Positions 7,589 to 14,873 of a stretch of DNA of 64,000 nucleotides are shown in pieces (the first letter of the stretch is position 1; each line of letters starts with the position of its first letter). Source of the stretch: Thermoactinomyces vulgaris (GTDB lineage Bacteria > Bacillota > Bacilli > Thermoactinomycetales > Thermoactinomycetaceae); contig NZ_REFP01000008.1 of assembly GCF_003688725.1 (NCBI RefSeq), forward strand, positions 372,001 through 436,000, in the 5' to 3' direction. Below the pieces are notes generated by a model. It was not told where the DNA came from. It searched no databases and worked only from the letters and a program-made list of their open reading frames with translations. The translations under genes and the position numbers were made by a program.

Positions 7589-8143
7589 TTTCAGCCGCTG
7601 TTGATCTTCCTTCGAGGGGGGGTGTTCGTTTTTCTCGGTTTCCCTGGAAGGTTGCGGAACGATACGGGCTGCGATTTCGGCCAGTTCTTCCATCACTCCT
7701 TGAACCGGACGGCCGTTTTGAAGATCTTCATTCAGTTCCCGGATCCGCTGTGTGATGTCGGGGTCCGCGGTGACCAGTGCATTGGCTCCTTGCGGATCTT
7801 CTTTCAGGGCTTGGGCCACCGTATATTTGATGGTGCCGGTTCTTCCCCGGTCCAGGGTCGGATCCAGGTCCACCCCGACAATGGTGTATTTGCCAAGCAC
7901 GATGGCGGAGGCCCCTTTGACGTTCGGGACGTTTTGAGCAATGGTCACCAGGCGGTTTGCAACGGCCTGGGACGACTGGTCTTTCTTTTCGTTCGGAGCG
8001 GTCTGCCTGACTTTCACAGTTTGCGGTGGCTGATTGGGTGAAGGCGATGCATTGTCCGCCGGAGGTTCATTTTTTTGCGAACAAGCCGAAAGAATCAAGA
8101 CAAGGCCGGCAAGACCGCTGATGGTTTTCAGAAGTGTGTTCAT
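7586..8143 (-). CDS. ylaJ: YhcN/YlaJ family sporulation lipoprotein
   Basis: A 185-residue lipoprotein. The ATG at 8143 follows AAGGAAGTGGG. Residues 1-20 form a signal peptide ending LILSACSQK, a lipobox whose Cys is lipidated and anchored to the membrane. A Pro/Ser/Asn-rich linker follows, then the YhcN/YlaJ domain: AVANRLVTIAQNVPNVKGASAIVLGKYTIVGVDLDPTLDRG and VKYTVAQALKEDPQGANALVTADPDI-type text. Members are forespore proteins found in the spore inner membrane. A forespore-type promoter match lies upstream at 8177-8206. In B. subtilis it is next to ylaI, as here. The open frame extends upstream, but that part is not protein-like. Confidence 0.88.
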   Translation of the reverse strand: MNTLLKTISGLAGLVLILSACSQKNEPPADNASPSPNQPPQTVKVRQTAPNEKKDQSSQAVANRLVTIAQNVPNVKGASAIVLGKYTIVGVDLDPTLDRGRTGTIKYTVAQALKEDPQGANALVTADPDITQRIRELNEDLQNGRPVQGVMEELAEIAARIVPQPSRETEKNEHPPSKEDQQRLK

Positions 8144-8176
8144 CCGGTCCCACTTCCTTTCCGTATATTTGTGTTT

Positions 8177-8206
8177 ATTTTGTCCGAAAACGGAACTTCC
8201 ATGTAC
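8177..8206 (-). promoter_or_regulatory. Candidate forespore (sigma-F/G) promoter for ylaJ
   Basis: On the minus strand GTACA (8206-8202), a 16-base spacer and GGACAAAAT (8185-8177) match the sigma-F pattern GYWTA and GGNRANANT with one mismatch in each element. The sporulation role of YlaJ supports it. Two inverted repeats surround it: AAAACGG/CCGTTTT (8187-8193, 8206-8212) and CTGAAAA/TTTTCAG (8214-8220, 8226-8232). Confidence 0.5.
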
Positions 8207-8275
8207 CGTTTTGCTGAAAAGCGCATTTTCAGTGTAGAATGAGCATAAATCCGATGAATGAGATGGGGTGAGAAG

Positions 8276-8908
8276 ATGAAGGTGGAATCTTTTGTATTGG
8301 GGCCGGTGATGGTCAACACTTGGTTGCTTTATCTTCCGGATGAAAAACGCGGTGTGGTGATTGACCCGGGCATGGAACCGGCACCATTGGTTGAACGGAT
8401 TCAGGAATTGGAACTCAAGATTGAAGCGGTGCTGTTGACGCACGCTCATTTTGACCATATCGGCGGGCTGGAAGAGGTTCGTTCATTGACCGGGGCTCCG
8501 GTCTATGTCCATGAGGCGGAAGCGGATTGGCTGACCAATCCGGATCTGAACGGCTCCTCGTTTTTCGGGTTGCCGAAAGTGCAAGCGAAACCGGCGGACC
8601 ATTTGCTGAAAGGCAAAGAGGTGCTGACTTTGCTCGGAAAATCATGGGAAGTGATACATACGCCGGGCCATTCGCCGGGCAGTGTGACTTATGTGGTGGA
8701 TTCCCTTTTATTGAGCGGTGATGTCTTGTTTCAAGACTCCATCGGGCGAACGGATTTGCCGGGAGGGGATCACGAGACCCTGATGCGCACCATTCACGAC
8801 ATCATCATGGAGTTTCCCGAAGAAACCCGTGTTTTGTGCGGACACGGACCGGAAACCACGATCGGGAGGGAACAGATGCATAATCCGTTTGTGACCGGAA
8901 TGCTGTAA
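8276..8908 (+). CDS. yqgX: MBL-fold metallohydrolase, YqgX/glyoxalase II-like
   Basis: A 210-residue metallo-beta-lactamase-fold enzyme with the dinuclear zinc motif THAHFDHIGG (about residues 55-64), then HTPGHSPGS, LSGDVLFQDSIGRTD and CGHGPETT, which supply the remaining His and Asp ligands. The start ATG 8276 follows GGGGTGAG. B. subtilis YqgX lies next to yqgY, and yqgY is found 5.6 kb downstream here, so the block looks split by insertion. Glyoxalase II-type thioester hydrolysis is likely. With rhodanese and cysteine synthase nearby, a role in sulfur metabolism (persulfide dioxygenase-like) is an alternative that sequence alone does not settle. Confidence 0.85.
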   Translation: MKVESFVLGPVMVNTWLLYLPDEKRGVVIDPGMEPAPLVERIQELELKIEAVLLTHAHFDHIGGLEEVRSLTGAPVYVHEAEADWLTNPDLNGSSFFGLPKVQAKPADHLLKGKEVLTLLGKSWEVIHTPGHSPGSVTYVVDSLLLSGDVLFQDSIGRTDLPGGDHETLMRTIHDIIMEFPEETRVLCGHGPETTIGREQMHNPFVTGML

Positions 8909-8986
8909 ATAAGGTTTAAAGAATCCGGCCGTTGACATATACTTTGGACAACGAAGCAATGAGTCCATCATCAAAGGGTGTTTGCA

Positions 8987-9559
8987 ATGAACAAGCGACA
9001 AACCGTTATTGCCGCGGTTTTGGCTGCAGCGGTGGCAGGAGCCGTCTTCATGGCCGTTGACAAACCAAAAGGAAATTCGACTTCCGTGATGAACCGGGTG
9101 GTGTGCCAAGGGGAACCCAAACCGGCACAAGGATTTTGTGCGCCCAATTTTAAGTTGCCCGTCTTATCCGGTGAAGAAGTGGAGTTATATCAAAACCAGG
9201 GGAAACCGACCGTCGTGAATTTCTGGGCTACCTGGTGCCCGCCATGCAAGGAGGAGATGCCTTATTTCCAAAAATTGCATGAAACATACGGCGAAAAGAT
9301 CAATGTGATCATGGTGAATGAAACCGCGATGGAGCGCGATGAAAGCGATGTCAAACCTTATCTTGACAACCACCGGTACACGTTTCCGGTCGCCCTTGAC
9401 CGGGACCGGAACGGGACGGTGGTCGGTGTGGACCAATATCAATTGTTCAGCATTCCCGCCACGTTTATCATCAATGAAAACGGAAAAATCACCCATCACT
9501 TTATGGGGGCCGTTTCGGAAAAACAGCTTTTTTCTGCGGTGCAAGAACTGATGCAATGA
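8987..9559 (+). CDS. TlpA/ResA-like membrane thioredoxin
   Basis: A 190-residue thiol-disulfide oxidoreductase. Residues 6-24 form an N-terminal membrane anchor, so the thioredoxin domain faces outside. The active site is WATWCPPCKEE (Cys 84 and 87), and the cis-Pro loop is SIPATFIINENG. An extra cysteine pair, Cys 40 and Cys 51 (VCQGEPKPAQGFC), sits between anchor and domain and is unusual for ResA-like proteins. The start ATG 8987 is eight bases after AAAGGG. GTG 8978 overlaps that site and is rejected. ccdA starts 19 bases downstream, so CcdA probably reduces it. Confidence 0.87.
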   Translation: MNKRQTVIAAVLAAAVAGAVFMAVDKPKGNSTSVMNRVVCQGEPKPAQGFCAPNFKLPVLSGEEVELYQNQGKPTVVNFWATWCPPCKEEMPYFQKLHETYGEKINVIMVNETAMERDESDVKPYLDNHRYTFPVALDRDRNGTVVGVDQYQLFSIPATFIINENGKITHHFMGAVSEKQLFSAVQELMQ

Positions 9560-9578
9560 AAAAGGGAGGGAAGAAATC

Positions 9579-10280
9579 ATGGTTGAGCAAGTCAGCTGGT
9601 GGTTGGCTTTTGGAGCGGGGGTGCTTTCCTTTGTCTCTCCGTGCTCTTTGCCGCTGTATCCGTCCTATCTTTCCTACATCACGGGAATTTCAGTCAACCA
9701 GCTGAAGGAAAAACGCCGGATGCGGGAAGTCATGTTGCATACCGTTTTTTTTCTTATCGGTTTTTCCATGATTTTTTATGCCATTGGATTCAGCGCAAGC
9801 TGGTTTGGCGCTTATTTTAAAGAATACCAGGATCTGATTCGGATGCTGGGGGCCGTTCTCATTGTGGCGATGGGTTTGTTTATGCTGGGGATTTTTCGGC
9901 CCGCTTTTTTAATGCGTGAGTATAAATGGCAGGTGTCCAAAAAAAATGTCAGCTATTTGGGTTCGCTGGCCGTGGGGATCGGTTTTTCCGCCGGATGGAC
10001 CCCCTGCATCGGCCCGATCTTTGCCGCCATCATCACGCTTACGGCTTTGAATCCGGAAATGAGATTTGTTTATGTGACGGCTTATATTTTAGGATTTTCG
10101 ATTCCATTTTTGCTGATGGCATTTTTCATGGGAAAAACCCGTTGGATTTTGCGGTATTCGGAAAAATTGATGAAGGCCGGCGGGGCATTGATGGTTTTGC
10201 TGGGGGTTTTGTTATATACTGATCAGATGACGGTTTTCACCGCCTGGCTGGCAAAAGTCACAGGTTTTCAAGGATTTTGA
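9579..10280 (+). CDS. ccdA: CcdA-type thiol electron transporter
   Basis: A polytopic protein of 233 residues with six hydrophobic segments, which carries reducing power across the membrane to extracellular thioredoxins (cytochrome c maturation, spore cortex synthesis). The two redox cysteines are visible: Cys 22 in FVSPCSLPLYPSYL and Cys 143 in AGWTPCIGPIFAA, one in each half of the internal repeat. The length is normal for CcdA. GGGAGGG precedes the ATG. It sits between two thioredoxin-fold proteins, which are its likely partners. Confidence 0.92.
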   Translation: MVEQVSWWLAFGAGVLSFVSPCSLPLYPSYLSYITGISVNQLKEKRRMREVMLHTVFFLIGFSMIFYAIGFSASWFGAYFKEYQDLIRMLGAVLIVAMGLFMLGIFRPAFLMREYKWQVSKKNVSYLGSLAVGIGFSAGWTPCIGPIFAAIITLTALNPEMRFVYVTAYILGFSIPFLLMAFFMGKTRWILRYSEKLMKAGGALMVLLGVLLYTDQMTVFTAWLAKVTGFQGF

Positions 10281-10316
10281 TTTGAGGTACATTGGATTAG
10301 AAAGTCGGGTGAGGCC

Positions 10317-10850
10317 ATGGACAAAAAAACGAGGTACTGGGTGCGGCGCATCTTGTTTCTTGTGATGGTGGTTTTAATTGGTTATGCTTTATATCAGGCC
10401 GTGACCCAGGATTCAAAAAGCAGATTGCAGGAAGGAGAACCGGCACCCAACTTTACCCTGACGACATTGGACGGGAAAACGGTGCAGCTGAGCGATTACC
10501 GGGGAAAAGCCGTTTTACTCAATTTCTGGGGGACATGGTGTGAACCTTGCCGCACAGAAATGCCGGCGCTGCAAAATGCTTATGACCAGTACAAAGACCA
10601 GGGGTTTGAGGTGTTGGCCGTCAATATTGCGGAAACCGATGTGGCTGTTTCTTCTTTTGTGGAGCAATATCAATTGAATTTTCCGGTTTTGTTGGACCGA
10701 AATCGTGAAGTCACTGAGCTTTACGGCATTGTTCCGATTCCGAGCTCTTTTTTCATTGATAAAGAGGGAAAAATCTGCAAGATAGTGGAAGGTCCCTTGA
10801 ACCTTGACCAACTTCGCATTCATATTTTACCCATTTTACCAAAGGAGTGA
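10317..10850 (+). CDS. resA: ResA-like thiol-disulfide oxidoreductase
   Basis: A 177-residue extracytoplasmic thioredoxin. Residues 9-27 form an uncleaved signal anchor. The active site is WGTWCEPCRTEMP, with the CEPC motif (Cys 75 and 78) characteristic of Bacillus ResA, which reduces the haem-binding cysteines of apocytochrome c. The glutamate after the motif and the cis-Pro segment VPIPSSFFIDKEG are present. It lies downstream of ccdA and is probably reduced by it. No resBC or cytochrome gene is nearby, so the physiological target could be another membrane protein. Confidence 0.88.
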   Translation: MDKKTRYWVRRILFLVMVVLIGYALYQAVTQDSKSRLQEGEPAPNFTLTTLDGKTVQLSDYRGKAVLLNFWGTWCEPCRTEMPALQNAYDQYKDQGFEVLAVNIAETDVAVSSFVEQYQLNFPVLLDRNREVTELYGIVPIPSSFFIDKEGKICKIVEGPLNLDQLRIHILPILPKE

Positions 10851-10855
10851 CCGGT

Positions 10856-11173
10856 GTGAGCAAATATCAGGATATTGAAGCCAAAGAATTAAGCAAGGCT
10901 TTTGACCCGGAGCAATATGTGGTGGTGGATGTGCGCACGGATGAAGAATATCAAGAAGGGCATATTCCCGGAGCGGCCCACATTCCATATGATGAAATGG
11001 AAAACCGTTTTCATGAATTGGAACATGCCAAAGACAAACCGATCTTGCTGGTTTGCCGGAGCGGCCGGCGGAGTGTGATCGCGGCAGAGGTTTTGTCCCA
11101 AAAAGGTTTTGAACAATTGTTTAATTTAAAAGGTGGAATGTTGGAATGGAACGGACCCGTCAGCAAAGAGTAA
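10856..11173 (+). CDS. Single-domain rhodanese-like sulfurtransferase
   Basis: A 105-residue cytoplasmic rhodanese. AAAGGAG at 10841-10847 overlaps the GTG at 10847 and lies eight bases before the GTG at 10856, so the latter is the start. Motifs: VVDVRTDEEYQEGHIPGAAHIPYDEM and the active-site loop VCRSGRRS with the persulfide-carrying Cys at about 67. It moves sulfane sulfur to thiols or cyanide. It begins five bases after resA, and its 3' end overlaps cysK by 28 bases, which suggests translational coupling and a shared role in sulfur handling. Confidence 0.9.
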   Translation: MSKYQDIEAKELSKAFDPEQYVVVDVRTDEEYQEGHIPGAAHIPYDEMENRFHELEHAKDKPILLVCRSGRRSVIAAEVLSQKGFEQLFNLKGGMLEWNGPVSKE

Positions 11174-12093
11174 GCGTTGCGGAAAATATTTTGGAATTGG
11201 TGGGCCGGACCCCGATGGTCAAATTAAACCGTCTGGTTCAGCCGGACTGGGCGGATGTGTATGTGAAGCTGGAAAAATTTAATCCCGGTGGAAGCGTCAA
11301 AGACCGCACGGCGCTGAACTTGATCCTGGATGCGGAAAAACGGGGAGTCTTAAAACCGGGGGCAACCATTATTGAGCCCACCAGCGGCAACACCGGAATC
11401 GGATTGGCACTGGTCGGTGCCGCGCGCAACTATGAAACCATTTTGGTTATGCCGGACAATATGAGCCAGGAACGGATTAAACTCTTAAAAGGCTACGGGG
11501 CCAAAGTGGTGTTGACACCGGGCAGGGAAAGGATGCCCGGGGCAATTAAGAAAGCGGAAGAACTGGCCAAAGAAATTCCGAATTCCTTCATGCCTTATCA
11601 GTTCCAAAATGAGGCCAATCCGGAAGTTCACCGCAACACGACCGGACCGGAAATCTTGGAGCAGATGGAAGGAAAGATCGATGCATTTGTGGCAACGGCC
11701 GGTACGGGAGGAACCATTACGGGAACCGGAGAATATTTAAAATCTCATTTGCCGGATTTATTTATTGCGGTGGTCGAACCCGAAAACTCCCCCGTCCTGG
11801 CGGGCGGCAAACCCGGACCGCACCAAATTCCGGGGACAAGCCCCGGGTTTATCCCGCCGGTGTTGAATCAGTCCATTTATGATGAAATTTTTCATGTCAG
11901 TGATGAAGACGCCATTGAAACCACACGCAAGTTGGCCAGCCAAGAAGCCCTGCTGGTCGGCCCTTCATCAGGAGCATCGGTGTGGACGGCTCTGCAAGTG
12001 GCGAAGCGGTTGGGAAAAGGCAAGAAAGTGGTTTGCATGGCTCCGGATACCGGCGAACGGTACCTGAGCGCCAATGTGTTTGATTTCTCATAA
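11146..12093 (+). CDS. cysK: Cysteine synthase (O-acetylserine sulfhydrylase)
   Basis: A PLP enzyme of 315 residues that makes cysteine from O-acetylserine and sulfide. Motifs: KFNPGGSVKDRTA with the Schiff-base lysine at about 52, EPTSGNTGIGLA (asparagine loop, residues 78-88), NPEVHRNTTGPEI, and GTGGTITGTG (phosphate cup). GPSSGAS near the end is typical. There is no C-terminal regulatory domain. The ATG lies inside the rhodanese gene with only a weak GGTGG ahead, consistent with coupled translation. The same fold includes CysM and cystathionine synthases, but the PTSGNTG and HRNTTGPEI text favours CysK. Confidence 0.92.
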   Translation: MERTRQQRVSVAENILELVGRTPMVKLNRLVQPDWADVYVKLEKFNPGGSVKDRTALNLILDAEKRGVLKPGATIIEPTSGNTGIGLALVGAARNYETILVMPDNMSQERIKLLKGYGAKVVLTPGRERMPGAIKKAEELAKEIPNSFMPYQFQNEANPEVHRNTTGPEILEQMEGKIDAFVATAGTGGTITGTGEYLKSHLPDLFIAVVEPENSPVLAGGKPGPHQIPGTSPGFIPPVLNQSIYDEIFHVSDEDAIETTRKLASQEALLVGPSSGASVWTALQVAKRLGKGKKVVCMAPDTGERYLSANVFDFS

Positions 12094-12105
12094 GGGGAGC
12101 TTGTC

Positions 12106-13209
12106 ATGAGTAATTCTCTCTTGGACGGGTTGATTCAAGAAATTGAATCGACCCGCCTCCGTGCCATCGGGTTTCCCCGGTTTATGGAACAGGCGTTGTA
12201 TCATCCGGTATGGGGTTATTACGCAAAAGAACAGACCAAATTGGGGAAAAAGGGTGATTTTTTCACCAACGCGCACGTGGGTGACCTGTTTGGCAAGGTG
12301 CTCAGCCGTTTTTTTGCAGACTGGCTGAAAAGAAACCAAATCCGGTCCCGTTGGACGATTGTTGAATGGGGAGCCGGTGACGGCCGCATTGCCGAACAGT
12401 TTGCGCAAGGTTTGATGGAGCAGGGTTTTTCCCCGGAAGAGATCTCATTTTACTTAATCGAAACCAGCCCGTATCATCGCCGTTTGCTGGAAGAACGTTT
12501 CGCCTCGTCCCCGGTCGGTTTTCGGACCGTCAACCGCTTGAGCGACATTCCTGCACGGCCTTTCTCATTTATTTACAGCAACGAGCTGGTTGACGCTTTT
12601 CCGGTTCATCGGATAAAAAAAGATCAGGGCAGATGGACTGAGGCGTTTGTGACCACCATGAACCGGAAGCCTTATTTGAAGGAAAAGTGGATTCCTTTGT
12701 CTGAAGACAGTCCCGTCCGTCAACAAATGGAAAGTTGGCTTATGAAATTAAAAGAAGGCCAAGAGATGGAAATCTGTCTGGCGGCGCGTGACTGGCTGCA
12801 GGAAATTGCCGGCTGGATGGAGCAAGGAGTGCTGGTTACCATTGACTATGGCGGGACCGGCGAACAATTACTGCAAAAGGGAAAAACCATCCGCGCCTAT
12901 CAAGCGCATCGGGTTTGCCATGATTTCTATTCGGATCCGGGTGAAAAGGATCTTACATATGACGTGAATTTTTCCCATTTGATCGAATGGGGCCGGGAGG
13001 CCGGGTTTACGGGGGAGCAGTTATGGTCCCAGTCCCGGTTTTTGATTGAGGCGGGCGTGTTTGACTGGCTGCCTGAATCCCCCGGGAGGGATCCGTTTGG
13101 CGAGGATGCAAAGCGGCTTCGGGCCATCAAGCAGCTCATTCATCCCGAAACCATGGGCGAAGCATTCCAAGTGCTCATCCAGACTAAATCCACTGGTGAA
13201 AAAAAATGA
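12106..13209 (+). CDS. SAM-dependent methyltransferase, MidA/DUF185 family
   Basis: A 367-residue class I methyltransferase of the MidA/NDUFAF7 type. In animals this family methylates an arginine of a complex I subunit. The bacterial substrate is not known. Seen: the N-terminal HPVWGYYAKEQTKLGKKGDFFTNAHVG, the SAM-binding VEWGAGDGRIAEQFAQG (about residues 85-100), EISFYLIETSPYHRR, FIYSNELVDAFPVHR and VTIDYGGTGEQLL. All are conserved features of the family. GGGGAGC precedes the ATG, and the gene starts 12 bases after cysK. Confidence 0.88.
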   Translation: MSNSLLDGLIQEIESTRLRAIGFPRFMEQALYHPVWGYYAKEQTKLGKKGDFFTNAHVGDLFGKVLSRFFADWLKRNQIRSRWTIVEWGAGDGRIAEQFAQGLMEQGFSPEEISFYLIETSPYHRRLLEERFASSPVGFRTVNRLSDIPARPFSFIYSNELVDAFPVHRIKKDQGRWTEAFVTTMNRKPYLKEKWIPLSEDSPVRQQMESWLMKLKEGQEMEICLAARDWLQEIAGWMEQGVLVTIDYGGTGEQLLQKGKTIRAYQAHRVCHDFYSDPGEKDLTYDVNFSHLIEWGREAGFTGEQLWSQSRFLIEAGVFDWLPESPGRDPFGEDAKRLRAIKQLIHPETMGEAFQVLIQTKSTGEKK

Positions 13210-13226
13210 ATGAAAGAGGATGAAAG

Positions 13227-14426
13227 ATGATCATTAAACCGAAATTTCGCGGCTTTATCTGCACAACGGCCCATCCGGACGGTTGTGCGAAGCAAGTGCA
13301 AAATCAAATCGATTATGTCAAAAGCAGGCCCAAAATTGACGGGCCGAAAAAAGTGCTGGTTATCGGTTCTTCAACCGGTTACGGACTGGCTTCGAGGATA
13401 GTGGCGGCTTTTGGTTGCGGAGCCGACACCATCGGGGTGTTTTTTGAAAAACCCAGTGTGAAAAACCGGACGGCCACGGCAGGCTGGTACAACACGGCGG
13501 CTTTTGAGAAAGAAGCCCGTAAAGCCGGATTGGTGGCAGAGAGCATAAACGGGGATGCATTCAGCAAAGAGATCAAAGAACAAACGATCCAAAAGATCAA
13601 AAACCGTTTGGGGGGCAAAGTGGATATGGTGGTTTACAGCCTGGCGGCCCCCCGGCGAGTCCATCCGGAAACGGGAGAGACCTTCCATTCCGTTTTGAAA
13701 CCGATCGGAAAACCCTTTAGCAACAAAGCGGTGGATTTCCACAGCGGAAACGTGTCCGAAATGACGATTGAACCGGCCACCGACGAAGAGGTTCATGACA
13801 CCATTCAAGTCATGGGCGGGGAAGATTGGCAGATGTGGATGGACGCTTTGAAAGAAGCGGATGTGTTGGCAGAAGGCGTCACCACCATTGCCTATTCCTA
13901 TATCGGTCCGGAATTGACTTTCCCCATTTACCGGGAAGGGACCGTCGGAAAAGCCAAAGACCATTTGGAAAAAACCGCTCATGAACTGGACGCAAAACTG
14001 AAAGACTTGGGCGGACGGGCATTTGTGTCTGTCAATAAAGCCCTGGTGACGCAATCCAGTGCCGCGATTCCGATTGTTCCGCTTTACATTTCCATCTTGT
14101 ACAAAGTGATGAAAGAAAAAGGGTTGCACGAAGACTGCATCATGCAAATGTACCGTCTCTTTTCGGAAAGACTTTACCAAGGCGGAGAAGTGCCCGTGGA
14201 TGAAAAAGGGCGCATCCGGATTGATGATTTGGAAATGATGCCGGAAGTGCAGCAGGCGGTGATGGAGCAGTGGGAGTTGATCGACAGCGCCACTTTGGAA
14301 GAAATTTCGGATATTGAAGGATATCGCCGCGATTTCTTCCAGCTGTTTGGTTTTGAAACAGAGGGCGTCGACTATGATCAAGAAGTGGATCCGGCCGTGA
14401 ACATTCCAAGTATCGATGAAGCATGA
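13227..14426 (+). CDS. fabV: FabV/trans-2-enoyl-CoA reductase (NADH)
   Basis: A 399-residue monomeric short-chain-dehydrogenase-like reductase that saturates the trans-2 double bond of enoyl-ACP or enoyl-CoA. It shows the FabV N-terminus MIIKPKFRGFICTTAHPDGC, the extended NAD-binding VLVIGSSTGYGLASRIVAAFG, VVYSLAAPRR and the active site YSYIGPELTFPIYREGTVGKAK, with Tyr and Lys eight residues apart. Bacillales normally use FabI or FabL, so FabV is unusual here. FabV enzymes are intrinsically insensitive to triclosan. It could instead be a trans-2-enoyl-CoA reductase acting with nearby CoA-ester genes. Confidence 0.92.
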   Translation: MIIKPKFRGFICTTAHPDGCAKQVQNQIDYVKSRPKIDGPKKVLVIGSSTGYGLASRIVAAFGCGADTIGVFFEKPSVKNRTATAGWYNTAAFEKEARKAGLVAESINGDAFSKEIKEQTIQKIKNRLGGKVDMVVYSLAAPRRVHPETGETFHSVLKPIGKPFSNKAVDFHSGNVSEMTIEPATDEEVHDTIQVMGGEDWQMWMDALKEADVLAEGVTTIAYSYIGPELTFPIYREGTVGKAKDHLEKTAHELDAKLKDLGGRAFVSVNKALVTQSSAAIPIVPLYISILYKVMKEKGLHEDCIMQMYRLFSERLYQGGEVPVDEKGRIRIDDLEMMPEVQQAVMEQWELIDSATLEEISDIEGYRRDFFQLFGFETEGVDYDQEVDPAVNIPSIDEA

Positions 14427-14486
14427 AAAAGAGCCGTCAAAAAAGACGGCTCTTTTCTTTTGCTTTCACCACAAAGAAAAGAGCCG
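14427..14486. terminator. Overlapping double terminator between fabV and yqgY
   Basis: AGAGCCGTC (14430-14438) pairs with GACGGCTCT (14445-14453), followed by a T-rich run, for fabV. The same central strand, CGGCTCTTTTCTTT (14447-14460), also pairs perfectly with AAAGAAAAGAGCCG (14473-14486). The two stems exclude each other. The second would serve converging yqgY. Confidence 0.8.
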
Positions 14487-14537
14487 CCGGGATGAGGTTT
14501 TTTAAAGTGAAAACGCTTTGCAATCTTTTCGTAAATA

Positions 14538-14762
14538 TTACATCATGAAAGTGGCATACCCAACCATACCGATAAAGGAAATAAACATATAACCACCAAA
14601 CAGATACATATATGTTTTTTCCGTGAAACGCATGTAACCCAATACCGTGAAGAGGATGGTTTGCGCGATGAAAAGGAAGGCCGGGATGTACATTTGGCCA
14701 GCCAGGAACATGAGGGCGATCGCAAAAGCCCAGAAACCGAGAACACGAAACATGCGGTCCAT
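14538..14762 (-). CDS. yqgY: DUF2626 family membrane protein (YqgY)
   Basis: A 74-residue membrane protein with three or four hydrophobic segments. It begins MDRMFRVLGFWAFAIALMF and contains LGYMRFTEKTYMYLFGGYM, which matches the DUF2626/YqgY family of Bacillales. Function is unknown. AAAGGAGTGGG is close upstream on the minus strand. In B. subtilis it directly follows yqgX. Here seven genes lie between them. Confidence 0.85.
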   Translation of the reverse strand: MDRMFRVLGFWAFAIALMFLAGQMYIPAFLFIAQTILFTVLGYMRFTEKTYMYLFGGYMFISFIGMVGYATFMM

Positions 14763-14873
14763 GGTCCCACTCCTTTCTATGTACCCTGATACGTTGAGAT
14801 CTCAGAAGACGATGACAGATTTATTATACCCTCAGTGTCATGCGGCTATCAAGCAATGAAGAAAGGATGTTCC

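Noticed and set aside
13371-14381. A 336-codon minus-strand open frame opposite fabV
   Set aside because: It is the antisense of a clear FabV gene, rich in His and Phe as typical of reverse frames, with no ribosome site.
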